A stretch of 64,000 bases of DNA from JB111 sp049856175 (GTDB taxonomy: Bacteria; Actinomycetota; Actinomycetes; Actinomycetales; Actinomycetaceae). Numbering within the stretch: the stretch's first letter is position 1; each line of letters opens with the position of its first letter. Position numbers and translations under genes: made by a program. A model generated the notes under the pieces. It had not been told where the DNA came from. It saw only the letters and a program-made list of their open reading frames with translations, and made no database searches. This document shows, piece by piece, positions 16,655-25,323 of this stretch. The stretch is taken from contig NZ_JBNDNA010000010.1 in NCBI RefSeq assembly GCF_049856175.1, forward strand, positions 62,001-126,000, written 5' to 3'.

Positions 16655-17890
16655 ATGGGAGTTCACGAGGCGAAGAAGCGCGTGCTCATCATCGTCCAGA
16701 ACCTGCCGGTCCCGCTGGACCGCAGGGTGTGGCTCGAGTGCCAGGCGCTGCGCGACCACGGCTACACCGTGAGCGTCATCTGCCCGAAGGGGCCGGGGGA
16801 CCCGGCACGGCACGACGTGGACGGCGTGGCGCTGTACAAGTACCGGCCGGCGCCCGAGGCGAAGGGGGCCGCGGGGTTCGCGTACGAGTTCGCCTACTCC
16901 TGGCTCCGGACGGCCTGGCTGAGCCTGCGGGTCCGTCGCGAGCGCGGCTTCGACGTCCTGCAGGCGTGCAACCCGCCGGACACCTACTGGTTGCTCGCCC
17001 ACCTGTGGAAGATGCGCGGGGTCCGGTTCGTCTTCGACCACCACGACCTGAACCCGGAGCTGTTCCTCTCGCGGTTCGGCAGCCCGAGGTCGGTGGCTGG
17101 TCGGATGCAGCTCGCCGCGCTCAGGTGGCTCGAGCGCAGGACGTTCCGCACGGCCGACCACGTGATCTCGACCAACGAGTCCTACGCGGAGATAGCCCGA
17201 CGTCGCGGCGACGTGCCGCAGGACCGGGTGAGCGTCGTGCGCAGCGGTCCCGACACGACGCGGATGCGGCCGACCGCTCCGACGGTCGACGTGCGCCGCG
17301 GCGCGGACCACCTGCTCGTCTACCTCGGGATCATGGGGCCGCAGGACGACGTCGACGTCGTCCTGCACCTCATGGACGAGCTGGTCCACCGCCGAGGTCG
17401 GACGACGGTGCGGGCCGCGCTCCTCGGCTTCGGGGACAGCCTCGACGACCTCCGCCGGCTCAGTACGGAGCTCAACCTGGATCCGTACGTGGAGTTCACC
17501 GGGCGGGTGGGGCCCGAGGAGATCGGGCAGTACCTCAGCCAGGCCGACGTCGGGATCGGGCCGGACGGGGCGACCCCGCTCAACGAGCTGTCCACGATGA
17601 ACAAGACGATGGAGTACATGGCCTTCGCCCTGCCCTCGGTCGCCTTCGACCTCAAGGAGACCCGGGTCAGCGGTGCCGACGCGGTGCTCTACGTCCCGGA
17701 CGGCGACCTCCCTGCGATGGCGGACGCGGTGGAGCGGCTGCTCGACGACGATCGGCTCAGGTCGGAGATGGGCGCGCGTGGCCGCGAGCGGGCCGTCGCG
17801 GTGCTGGACTGGCGGCCGCAGCGGGAGTCCTACCTGCGTGCCATCGACCGGGTCGCCGGCCGGGAGCCCTCGACGGTGCCGACCGCCTAG
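16655..17890 (+). CDS. Glycosyltransferase family 4
   Basis: A 411-residue GT-B fold retaining glycosyltransferase. The N-terminal Rossmann half begins KRVLIIVQNLPVPLDRRVWL and includes VFDHHDLNPELF. The C-terminal donor-binding half has VYLGIMGPQDDVDVV, and the region DGATPLNELSTMNKTMEYMA matches the E-x7-E donor-sugar motif of family 4, with FALPSVAFDL after it. It should add a sugar from a nucleotide donor on the cytosolic side. The cluster ends here: downstream is an unrelated convergent oxidoreductase. It probably has its own leaderless promoter, so it may be expressed apart from the rest. Confidence 0.87.
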   Translation: MGVHEAKKRVLIIVQNLPVPLDRRVWLECQALRDHGYTVSVICPKGPGDPARHDVDGVALYKYRPAPEAKGAAGFAYEFAYSWLRTAWLSLRVRRERGFDVLQACNPPDTYWLLAHLWKMRGVRFVFDHHDLNPELFLSRFGSPRSVAGRMQLAALRWLERRTFRTADHVISTNESYAEIARRRGDVPQDRVSVVRSGPDTTRMRPTAPTVDVRRGADHLLVYLGIMGPQDDVDVVLHLMDELVHRRGRTTVRAALLGFGDSLDDLRRLSTELNLDPYVEFTGRVGPEEIGQYLSQADVGIGPDGATPLNELSTMNKTMEYMAFALPSVAFDLKETRVSGADAVLYVPDGDLPAMADAVERLLDDDRLRSEMGARGRERAVAVLDWRPQRESYLRAIDRVAGREPSTVPTA

Positions 17891-17957
17891 GAGGCTGCCG
17901 ACCCAGGTGCTGCCCGGGTGAGGGGCGTGGGCACCGCTCGTCACGACCGCCACCCGC

Positions 17958-18536
17958 TCAGGGGCGGTGCTCCCACGGGTCGACCTGCCCAGCGAGCGAA
18001 GGCCGGCCGTCCCCGTCCCACGCCCGGACTGCGGCCCTCGAGATCTCCTCGTCGGTGAGCCAGCGGGCTCCCCTCTCGTCCAGGTGGTAGCCGAGGAACA
18101 GGTGCCGTGCCCGCCACGGACGCGCCGCACAGCCGTCGTCGTTCGCCATGACCTCCCGGGGGTCCGAGGCTGCGCTGCCCCAGACCTGCAGGACGGTCGC
18201 GCCCGGCTCGAGCAGACCCTCGAGCTGGTCCAGGACGGCCTGCCGGTGGGGCGAGTGCACCCAGACGATCGCGCCCAGGATCGCGCCGGACGCGACGCCT
18301 CGGCCGAGCAGCTCGGTACGGATCGCGTCGCCGAGCGCCTCGGGCCGGCGCCAGTCCGCCTCGACGGGAACGTACTCACCGGGGCCGTCCCCGACCGGAG
18401 CCCCGCGCGCGGGGCGGCGTGCCACCGCCAGCACCCCGTGCCCGCGCCCGATCAGCTCGTGGCCCGCCCGGCGGAGCATCCCGGTGCCCCCGACGACCAG
18501 GACGTACCGGCCGTCCGGGCCGCGTCCGTTCAGCAT
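17958..18536 (-). CDS. Rossmann-fold NAD(P)-binding protein (short-chain dehydrogenase-like)
   Basis: A 192-residue protein with the N-terminal nucleotide-binding motif YVLVVGGTGMLRRAG (GGTGxL) and a GHGVLAVARRP second strand, typical of atypical short-chain dehydrogenases and NmrA-like proteins. It is shorter than a full SDR (usually 250) and shows no YxxxK active site, so it may be a sensor or a small reductase. SGAILGAIVWVHSPHRQAVL and VLQVWGSAASDP are later strands. Start ATG 18536 follows GAGGAGG; the longer frame to 18617 has no ribosome site. It is divergent from the FMN reductase gene. Substrate unknown. Confidence 0.68.
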   Translation of the reverse strand: MLNGRGPDGRYVLVVGGTGMLRRAGHELIGRGHGVLAVARRPARGAPVGDGPGEYVPVEADWRRPEALGDAIRTELLGRGVASGAILGAIVWVHSPHRQAVLDQLEGLLEPGATVLQVWGSAASDPREVMANDDGCAARPWRARHLFLGYHLDERGARWLTDEEISRAAVRAWDGDGRPSLAGQVDPWEHRP

Positions 18537-18685
18537 CTGCTGTCCTCCTCGTCCCCGGTGAGCTCGACCGTAACCGTGGGGCAGGAGCCCTCCGGCCGGG
18601 CCGCAGCCTTCCCGCAACCCTGAGACAACCCTCCGTGGCCAGGGTCGATGTCGACCGAGACACCCGAACCAGGAGGAGGCGCTCC

Positions 18686-19333
18686 ATGGCTGTCCAGCTC
18701 GACCACGATCAGCACTCCCGCACCCGATCCGCGACGGCGGCGCACACCGATACGACCACGCAGGTCGCCGTCGTCGTCGGCAGCGTCCGCACCGACCGCT
18801 TCTGCACGGTGCCTGCCGGCTGGATCACGGAGCACGTACGCAGGCGGGAGGGGCTCGAGGTCGACCTCATCGACCTGGCCGACCACGACCTGCCCGTCGA
18901 CGTCGGCTCGACGGCCCCGGAGGTGCCCGAGACCGTGGGCCGCCTCGGAGAGAGGCTGGCGCTCGCCGACGCGTTCATCGTCGTGACGCCGGTGTACAAC
19001 CGCTCCTACCCCGCGTCGCTGAAGAACGCCATCGACCGCTTCTACACCGAGTGGCAGCTCAAGCCCGTCGGCTTCGTCTCGTACGGAGGAATCACGGGCG
19101 GCCTGCAGGCCGTCGACGCGCTGCGCGGGGTGTTCACCGAGTTCCATGCCGTGACCCTGCGGGACTCGATCGCCTTCGCGAACTTCTGGGAGGCGTTCGA
19201 TCACGACGGCTTGCCGCTCGACGCCGCGGGGACCGACCGGCTCGCCGCAGGCCTCCTCGACCAGCTCGCCTGGTGGGCCACCACGCTGCGCGAGGCGCGG
19301 ACGGCCCGCCCCTACCCGTTCGATACCGCGTGA
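18686..19333 (+). CDS. NADPH-dependent FMN reductase family protein
   Basis: A 215-residue flavodoxin-fold protein. After a 25-residue polar extension come VAVVVGSVRTDRFC (the FMN phosphate loop, GSxR), VDLIDLADHDLPV, and VVTPVYNRSYPASLKNAIDR, the conserved family segment that binds the isoalloxazine ring. The enzyme would use NAD(P)H to reduce FMN, or quinones or azo compounds. ATG 18686 has AGGAGGAGG seven bases upstream. Its stop overlaps the GTG of the MFS exporter (GTGA at 19330-19333), so the pair is translated together, which suggests a joint detoxification role. Confidence 0.88.
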   Translation: MAVQLDHDQHSRTRSATAAHTDTTTQVAVVVGSVRTDRFCTVPAGWITEHVRRREGLEVDLIDLADHDLPVDVGSTAPEVPETVGRLGERLALADAFIVVTPVYNRSYPASLKNAIDRFYTEWQLKPVGFVSYGGITGGLQAVDALRGVFTEFHAVTLRDSIAFANFWEAFDHDGLPLDAAGTDRLAAGLLDQLAWWATTLREARTARPYPFDTA

Positions 19334-20964
19334 GGTCGGCACCGGCGGGCACCACGTGGCGGCACTGGGCCGCGCTCGTCATGCTCGGCCTGCCGGTGGT
19401 CATGATGGCCACCGACTTCACCGCCCTCTTCCTCGCGCTGCCGGCGGTGAGCGCGGACCTGGCGCCGAGCTCGACGCAGTCGCTGTGGCTGGTGCACATC
19501 GGCGAGCTGGTCGCGGCGGGCACGCTCGTCACCATGGGCTGGCTCACCGGCCGCCTCGGCCCCCGCGTGCTCGTGCTGATGGCACTCGGGCTCTACGGCG
19601 CGGCGTCGGCGCTGGCCGCCTACGCCCCGACCGTGGAGGTGCTGCTCGTCGCCCGGGCCCTCATCGGGGTGGCGACGGCGGCGACGACCCCCGCGGTGTT
19701 CGCCATGGTGCGCTCGATGTTCACCAGCGCCGAGCATCGTGGCATCGCCTTCGCCGTCGTGATGGGCGCCTTCCCCGTGGGCGGAGCACTCGGGCCACCG
19801 TTCACCGGCGCGCTCCTGGAGTACTTCTCGTGGGGCTCGGTGTTCCTCGTCAACGTCCCGGTGGCCGTCGTCGCTCTGGTCGGCGGGCTGTGGCTCTTCC
19901 CCGGCGGCCACGAGCGGACCACCGACCGGATCGACATCACCAGCGTCGTGATGTCCATGGCTGCAGTCATGCTGGTCGTCTACGGCCTGCAGGAGATCGC
20001 CGACCGGGGCGTCACCGCCACCCACGCCGCGGCCGTCGGCGGGGGACTGGTCCTCGGTGCGCTCTTCGTCCGGAGGCAGCGGCGCCTGACCGACCCGCTG
20101 CTCGACCTCGGTCTGTTCGCGGTTCGGCTGCTGCGTCGGTTGGCGATCGCCTTCCTGCTCATCCAGGTGGCGTTCTTGACGATCGATCTCGTGCTGGTGC
20201 AGCACCTGCAGATCGTGCTCGGGATACCGACCGGCACGCTCGGGCTGATGCTCGCGGCCCCGGGGGTCGCGGCGATCGTCGCGACGGCCGTGACGCCGTT
20301 GCTCACCCGCAGGTTCACGCCGTCGGCGGTGATGGTCGCCGGTATCGGCACCGGCCTTGTGGGGCTGGGGTTCATCCTGGTCGCCCTGACCGTGGTTCCG
20401 TCGCCCGCGGCGTTCACCGCGGCGCTGTCGATCGTCGCCTTCGGCTCGAGTCCGCCCATGGTGCTGGGGGCACAGCTGATGGTCACGTCCGTGCCGATGC
20501 GGAAGTCCGGTCCGGCCGCCGCGCTCCAGGACGTCAGCGCGAGCCTGGGCGCCGCGACCGGGATCGGGGCCCTGGGCAGTCTGGCGCTCGGCATCTTCGG
20601 TCGCAGCCTGAGATCCGGGGCGCCCGAGGGCCTGTCCCCGGCGCACCTGGACGCGGCGACCGAGGGCCCCGGTGTTGCGGTCGCCGTCGCCGACGGGATC
20701 GGTGGCGCGCTCGGCGGCGACCTGCACGCGGTGACCGAGGACGCCTGGGCCCACGGCACGACGGGGTCGGTGGTGGCGGCACTCGTCGTGGCCGCCGTCC
20801 TGCTGGTGCTGGTCGCGCGGGGACTGCGCGGGGTGCGCCTCCCTGCGGAGGACGAGCCCGACGGCCTGCCGGTGGCGCCACCGAGCGAGCGCGGCGATGC
20901 CCCGCCGCCGGCCGCGCCGGCCGTCCGATCACCGGTGGCCACGGACGACACGGGTGGCGACTGA
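19330..20964 (+). CDS. MFS drug/multidrug exporter (DHA2, 14-helix type)
   Basis: A 544-residue major facilitator superfamily transporter with about fourteen transmembrane helices. Motif A appears as TGRLGPRVLV after the second helix, and the loop ARALIGVATAATTPAVFAMV with GAFPVGGALGPPFTGALLEY is the motif C (antiporter) signature of drug exporters. The length and 14-helix profile fit the DHA2/EmrB-SmvA group, which expels cationic dyes, antibiotics or antiseptics using the proton gradient. The cytosolic C-terminus is a 50-residue Pro/Asp-rich tail. GTG 19330 overlaps the FMN reductase stop. The gene ends 122 bases before the convergent SARP gene; the gap holds 21-bp repeats. Confidence 0.88.
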   Translation: MRSAPAGTTWRHWAALVMLGLPVVMMATDFTALFLALPAVSADLAPSSTQSLWLVHIGELVAAGTLVTMGWLTGRLGPRVLVLMALGLYGAASALAAYAPTVEVLLVARALIGVATAATTPAVFAMVRSMFTSAEHRGIAFAVVMGAFPVGGALGPPFTGALLEYFSWGSVFLVNVPVAVVALVGGLWLFPGGHERTTDRIDITSVVMSMAAVMLVVYGLQEIADRGVTATHAAAVGGGLVLGALFVRRQRRLTDPLLDLGLFAVRLLRRLAIAFLLIQVAFLTIDLVLVQHLQIVLGIPTGTLGLMLAAPGVAAIVATAVTPLLTRRFTPSAVMVAGIGTGLVGLGFILVALTVVPSPAAFTAALSIVAFGSSPPMVLGAQLMVTSVPMRKSGPAAALQDVSASLGAATGIGALGSLALGIFGRSLRSGAPEGLSPAHLDAATEGPGVAVAVADGIGGALGGDLHAVTEDAWAHGTTGSVVAALVVAAVLLVLVARGLRGVRLPAEDEPDGLPVAPPSERGDAPPPAAPAVRSPVATDDTGGD

Positions 20965-21007
20965 CGGCGAGGCGGCGCGTCGGCGGGGCGTGGCTGGCTC
21001 GGCTCGC

Positions 21008-21073
21008 CGTCCGCCGGGCACCGTTCGTCGTCCGCCGGGGACCGTTCGTCGTCCGCCGGGCACCGTTCGTCGG
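21008..21073. repeat. 21-bp tandem repeat, about three copies
   Basis: The word CCGTTCGTCGTCCGCCGGG recurs with period 21 in the gap between the convergent MFS and SARP genes (full units at 21019-21039 and 21040-21060, partial units on each side). It shares the GTTCGTC/GTCCGCC words with the heptamer repeat at 25291. Confidence 0.75.
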
Positions 21074-21086
21074 GCGTCAGGTCACG

Positions 21087-24000
21087 TCAGAAGATCGCCG
21101 TGAGCTGCCGGCCGGTGTCGATGGTCCGCCCCCGTGCGGCGGCGGCCTCCACCTGGTCCGCGGGAATCTGTTCGACGAGGCGTGCGTGTGTCCGAGACAG
21201 GTCCCGCGTCGCCGGCGCGGAGAGGGGTACGCCGCTCCGGTCCCGATGGGCGGCGGCCGTGCCGAGAAGCTCGGCGGCGAACGCGGCGTCGCCGCTCTCG
21301 GCGCGCACGGCGGCCGCCAGCTCCAGGACGCCGGCCACCACCGGGACGTCGGTCGAGGGTGGCAGCAGGTCACGCACGGTCGCGAGGTCCTGCTCGGCAC
21401 GAGCGAGGTCCGCCTGCTGCACCGCGAGGAAGCCGCTCTCGAGATGCGAGCCGACGGCGTGCGTGATGTCGACGCCGCCCCGGGACAGCCAGCGCTCCAA
21501 CGCGGTACGGGCAGCCGGCAGGTCCCCCTCGTAGCGAGCGAGCATCGCGGCGGCGCCGTCCGCGAAGAGGGAACCGCGCTGGTACACCGTGTCGGCGGCG
21601 AACGTCCTGGCCCGGGCGAGGTGTGCGTGTGCCGTGGTCACGTCCCCGGAGCGCAGGGCGGCCGTCGCCGTGGCGCTGAAGTACTCGGACGCCTGGCCCC
21701 AGAGTCCGTGGTCGAGGGAGAGGCGCAGCGCCTCGCGGGCGGCCTCACCGGCCCGGACGTGGTCGCCGCGAGCCTCTGCTGCACGGTGGTCGAGGGCCAC
21801 GACCTGCGACAGCCCGTACCCGTCGCCGAGCTCACGCAGCACGGCCCCGGCATCGCGCCCGTCGGGCAGGCCGCGTGGCTCGTCGAACGAGCTGGCGACG
21901 AGGAACCAGTCGCGCTGGCTCGCGGCGACTGCCATGTCCCACTCCTCGCCGGCGTCGGCGAGGACGCCGATGGCCTCGTCGACGTGCCGCTCGCCGTCTG
22001 CGCGCAGGCCCAGGGACAGCAGGGTGATGCCGGCGAACCACTGCGCTCGCGCCCGGGCCGGCCCGTGGCCGGAGAAGAGCTCGAGCGCCTCGGCCACCAT
22101 GCGGGCCTCCTCGCCGGGGTGGCGGCTCAACTGCATGGAGGTCGCGTAGGACATGGCGGCGGCGTAGCCGTCGTCCCGTGGTCCGGGCAGGTCGACGGCC
22201 CTGAGCAGGTCGTCGCGCAGGCGGGTGTGACGCCCGGCGAGCCAGTGGTGCCAGAACGTCGCCACGCCGATGGCCACGGCGCTGGCACCGTCGCGACGTC
22301 GCGTGGCCTCGTCGAAGGCATGGCGCAGCTGTGTCCTGTCGGCGTCGATCAGGGCGAGCCAGCGCTGCTGGTCCGGGCCCCGGAGCCGGCGGTCGACCTC
22401 GCACGCGAGCGTCAGGTAGTGGTCCAGATGGCGACGGGCGACGCCGTCGCGCTCGCCGGCCTCGTCGAGCTTCTCTCCCGCGAAGGCCGAGATGGACTCC
22501 AGCAGCCCGTACCGCATGCCCGTGGGTGTCGGCGTCGCTCTGACCATGCTGGAGTCGACCAGGCCGATCAGGACGTCGACGACCTGCGCGACGTCGCCCG
22601 ACCGGCCGGCCGCCGGGCCGGCGGTCCCGGGGGCGGCACCTCCGCAGATCGACTCGGCCGCCTCGAGCGTGACCGTTCCGGGATGGACGGCGAGCCGGCG
22701 CAGCACCGTCCGCTCCGCGTCGTCGAGGAGGGACCAGCTCCAGCCGATCGTCCCGCGCAGCGTCTGCTGCCGCCGGGGCACGCCTCCGCCGGGACGACGC
22801 AGGAGCTGGAGCCGGTCGCTGAGCCTCTCGAGCAGCTCGTGCACGGTGATTCCCCGGATCCGGCTCGCGGCCAGCTCCAGCGCGAGCGGGAGGCCGTCGA
22901 GGCGACGGCACAGCTCGGTGATGACGACCCCCGCATCCTCGTCCACCACGAGGCCCGGGTCGCCGGCCCGGGCGCGTGCGACGAAGAACCGCGCCGCGTC
23001 GCTCAGCACCTCGCCGTCGCCCGGCTCGGTGCTCAGGGTCGCGACGTCGTACCGCCGCTCCGCGGGAAGACCGAGGGGCCGCCGGCTGGTGGTGAGGACC
23101 TGCACCTGCGGGGCGCGCGCCAGGATCTCGCCGGCGAATGCGGCGGCCTCGTCCACGACGTGCTCGCAGTTGTCGAGCACCAGCAGCCCGGAGCGCGCCC
23201 CGAGTGCGGCCACGACGAGATCGATGGCGCCGCCGCCGGCCTCGCGCCCGGACAGGTCGAGCACGGTCGCTGCCAGCATGGCGAGCCGCTCTCCCGTGGG
23301 CGGCTCCCCGTCGCCGGAGCGGGACAGCTCGGTGAGGTCGACGAACCAGGCGTCGCCGTCGGTGTGCGCCTGGTGTCTGCGCGCCCCGTGCAGCGCGAGG
23401 CGGGTCTTGCCCACGCCGCCGATCCCGGTCAGGGTGACCAGACGGGCGGTGGCCAGCAGCGAGGCGATCCGACGGGTCTCCTCGCGCCGACCGATGAGAG
23501 GCTCCGTCTCGGCGGGCAGGTGCGAACGGGATGCCCGTGGGGCGGCTGCCGCCGGCGACGTCGCCAGCGAAGGGTCGTGGCGCAGGATGCGCTGGTGCAG
23601 CGTGCGGATCTGCGGCCCCGGATCCAGGCCGAGCTCGACGCTGAGGTGGTGGCGCAGCGCCTCGAAGGCACCGAGCGCCTCCTCCTGCCTCCCTGCCTGG
23701 TACAGCGCGCGCATCAGCGCGGCGACCAGGCGCTCCCGCGCGGGGTGGGTCGCCACGGTGCTCGTCGCCACGTCGATGCCCTGCTCGGGCGTACCGGTCT
23801 CGGTCAGCGCCTCCACGAGCAGCTCGACGGCGTCCGCGCGGGTGCTCGAGAGCTCGGCCACCACGGGCGCCAGCCAGAGGTCGTCGGCGAGATCTCCGTA
23901 CGGTTCGCCGCGCCACAGCGCCAGGGCCTCGCGGACCTCGGCCACCTGACGGCGGGACGGACCCAGGTGGCGGGCGCGCTCGATCGCGCGACGGAACCTG

Positions 24001-24311
24001 CCGGCGTCGACCGCGTCGGGGTCGAGGTCGAGGACGTAGCCCGCCGGGGTGTGCCGCAGGCGACGGCGGCCGTCGGTCTCGGCCCGGTCCAGTGCGGTAC
24101 GGAGGCGGGAGAGCTTGGATCGCAGGGCCTTGGGCGGGGCGGCCGGGAGGCGGTCACCCCAGAGCCGGTCGATCAGCGTGTCGGCGGTGATCGGTCGCCC
24201 CTCGGAGGCGACCAGCGCCGCGAGGACGGTCCGCAGCTGGCGCTCGGTCAGCTCGACGGCCCGGCCGGCATCGGTGCGGAGCCGAATCGGGCCCAGCACG
24301 TCGACCTGCAT
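21087..24311 (-). CDS. SARP/AfsR-type transcriptional regulator with NB-ARC ATPase and TPR-like region
   Basis: A 1074-residue regulator. Residues 1-95 form an OmpR-like winged helix (LTERQLRTVLAALV, TLIDRLWGDRLP, LRSKLSRLRTAL). Residues 98-245 are the bacterial transcriptional activator domain (AVDAGRFRRAIERAR to LHQRILRHDPSL). At 270-600 lies a STAND/NB-ARC ATPase with Walker A GIGGVGKTRL (296-305), Walker B LLVLDNCEHV, and LTTSRRPLGL then GLPLALELAASRIRG. The last 450 residues are helical, TPR-like repeats rich in Ala/Leu/Arg. Such proteins activate secondary-metabolite or stress genes when a signal releases the ATPase switch. The target is unknown: no biosynthetic cluster is adjacent, but the MFS exporter is a candidate. 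TAGAGT six bases before the ATG indicates a leaderless transcript. Confidence 0.92.
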   Translation of the reverse strand: MQVDVLGPIRLRTDAGRAVELTERQLRTVLAALVASEGRPITADTLIDRLWGDRLPAAPPKALRSKLSRLRTALDRAETDGRRRLRHTPAGYVLDLDPDAVDAGRFRRAIERARHLGPSRRQVAEVREALALWRGEPYGDLADDLWLAPVVAELSSTRADAVELLVEALTETGTPEQGIDVATSTVATHPARERLVAALMRALYQAGRQEEALGAFEALRHHLSVELGLDPGPQIRTLHQRILRHDPSLATSPAAAAPRASRSHLPAETEPLIGRREETRRIASLLATARLVTLTGIGGVGKTRLALHGARRHQAHTDGDAWFVDLTELSRSGDGEPPTGERLAMLAATVLDLSGREAGGGAIDLVVAALGARSGLLVLDNCEHVVDEAAAFAGEILARAPQVQVLTTSRRPLGLPAERRYDVATLSTEPGDGEVLSDAARFFVARARAGDPGLVVDEDAGVVITELCRRLDGLPLALELAASRIRGITVHELLERLSDRLQLLRRPGGGVPRRQQTLRGTIGWSWSLLDDAERTVLRRLAVHPGTVTLEAAESICGGAAPGTAGPAAGRSGDVAQVVDVLIGLVDSSMVRATPTPTGMRYGLLESISAFAGEKLDEAGERDGVARRHLDHYLTLACEVDRRLRGPDQQRWLALIDADRTQLRHAFDEATRRRDGASAVAIGVATFWHHWLAGRHTRLRDDLLRAVDLPGPRDDGYAAAMSYATSMQLSRHPGEEARMVAEALELFSGHGPARARAQWFAGITLLSLGLRADGERHVDEAIGVLADAGEEWDMAVAASQRDWFLVASSFDEPRGLPDGRDAGAVLRELGDGYGLSQVVALDHRAAEARGDHVRAGEAAREALRLSLDHGLWGQASEYFSATATAALRSGDVTTAHAHLARARTFAADTVYQRGSLFADGAAAMLARYEGDLPAARTALERWLSRGGVDITHAVGSHLESGFLAVQQADLARAEQDLATVRDLLPPSTDVPVVAGVLELAAAVRAESGDAAFAAELLGTAAAHRDRSGVPLSAPATRDLSRTHARLVEQIPADQVEAAAARGRTIDTGRQLTAIF

Positions 24312-24317
24312 GTGGCG

Positions 24318-24338
24318 ACTCTACGGGCCCTCAGGCCC
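24318..24338 (-). promoter_or_regulatory. Leaderless -10 and small hairpin upstream of the SARP gene
   Basis: On the minus strand TAGAGT (24323-24318) is followed by six bases and the ATG. A GGGCC-CTCA-GGCCC hairpin (24325-24338) abuts it and could end the upstream membrane gene or bind a regulator. Confidence 0.45.
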
Positions 24339-24348
24339 TGTGCCGGGC

Positions 24349-24633
24349 TCAGTGCCAGCCGTCGAGAAGGAAGTAGCAGCCGACGGTCGTCACGACGAAG
24401 AAGGCGAACATGACAATGGTCAACCAGGCGTTGACCTCGGGGACGTCGTCCGGGTCGTCGTCGAGATGCTCGAGGTCGTCGAGGTCCGGGTGGTCGACGT
24501 CCTCGCGCCGCTCGAGGTCGTCCGGTCGGTCGGGGTCGTCGCGCGGGTCACGGCCGGGCGCCCCGTCGCCGATCTCCTCGGACGTCACGGGGACGGCGTC
24601 GTGCCGCCGGCCCGCCTCGCGCCGCGCGCTCAT
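24349..24633 (-). CDS. Small acidic single-span membrane protein, function unknown
   Basis: A 94-residue protein. Residues 1-68 are very polar and Asp-rich (RDDPDRPDDL, DLDDLEHLDDDPDD). Residues 69-90 form one transmembrane helix (WLTIVMFAFFVVTTVGCYFL), leaving a four-residue DGWH end. The positive-inside rule does not settle orientation, but a cytosolic acidic domain is plausible. I recognise no family. Its ATG overlaps the stop of the 24630-25193 membrane gene (ATGA), so the pair is surely co-translated and may form a complex. Confidence 0.72.
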   Translation of the reverse strand: MSARREAGRRHDAVPVTSEEIGDGAPGRDPRDDPDRPDDLERREDVDHPDLDDLEHLDDDPDDVPEVNAWLTIVMFAFFVVTTVGCYFLLDGWH

Positions 24634-25193
24634 GCCGACACCAGGTGCGAGACGTCGGCGACCAGCCCGACCGCCAGGACGAGGAACACGACGGCGATGA
24701 ACCACGTGTACATCCACCGCCCCTTGTGGTCCGTCGCCCAGAACCTGCGCAGCGCGGCGATGCCGGAGACGACCGCCACCGCGCACAACGCGATGCCGAC
24801 CGGTGCCGCGAGGACGCCGGCGATGCTCAGCAGGGGGACGAGCACCGGGATGAGCACGTAGGTGACGACGCAGCGGATCGCCGACACGAACAGTGACAGC
24901 CGCAGGCGCCGGTGCGCCGCCGCGTCGAGGTTGCGGTTCGTGCGTCGCACGCGGAGCAGGCGGCGCATGAAGCGGTCCGCCGCGGTCTCGCGGGAGTCCA
25001 CGGGGTACGCGGGCGTGGTTCCCGACGGCGCAGCGCCCGCGGGCGTGGCCACCGGCGATGACGACGCCGCTCGCGAAGGTCCGACTCCCGACGACGCCGC
25101 TCGCGCGGGCCTGGGCAACGGGGCGGTCGCCTGGACGTCCGGCGCGACGGCGGGGGCACCCGTGGCGGTGCCCGCCTCGATCCCGGTGCTCAC
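24630..25193 (-). CDS. Multi-span membrane protein of unknown function
   Basis: A 187-residue protein with a disordered Ala/Pro/Ser/Thr-rich N-terminus (1-65), a basic amphipathic stretch (RFMRRLLRVRRTNRNLDAAA) and about three or four transmembrane helices (LFVSAIRCVVTYVLIPVLVP, LLSIAGVLAAPVGIALCAVA, WMYTWFIAVVFLVLAVGLVA). Between helices lies RRFWATDHKGRW, a conserved-looking cytosolic loop. I do not recognise the family. GTG 25193 follows GAGAGGGG; the longer open frame reaching 25409 would run through a heptamer repeat and has no ribosome site. It is the first gene of a two-gene unit. Confidence 0.68.
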   Translation of the reverse strand: MSTGIEAGTATGAPAVAPDVQATAPLPRPARAASSGVGPSRAASSSPVATPAGAAPSGTTPAYPVDSRETAADRFMRRLLRVRRTNRNLDAAAHRRLRLSLFVSAIRCVVTYVLIPVLVPLLSIAGVLAAPVGIALCAVAVVSGIAALRRFWATDHKGRWMYTWFIAVVFLVLAVGLVADVSHLVSA

Positions 25194-25290
25194 GCGCTGT
25201 CCCCTCTCGACGTCTCGGTGCTGCCCGCCAGCGTACCGCCCGCTCGGGGACCGGTCGGGCGGCGGTGGCCACGGTCGTCCACGCACGTTC

Positions 25291-25318
25291 GTCCGCCGTC
25301 CGCCGTCCGCCGTCCGCC
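25291..25318. repeat. GTCCGCC heptamer tandem repeat (four copies)
   Basis: Four exact GTCCGCC units in a row, followed by GTC, lie just 3' of the LysR-type gene in the 130-base gap. Period 7 in noncoding DNA suggests slippage-prone sequence. Confidence 0.8.
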
Positions 25319-25323
25319 GTCGG

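Noticed and set aside
19356..24413. Open frame of 1685 codons on the + strand, antisense to the SARP gene
   Set aside because: It is an Arg/Gly/Pro-rich frame shadow of the MFS and SARP genes; no domain is visible and the opposite strand encodes clear proteins.
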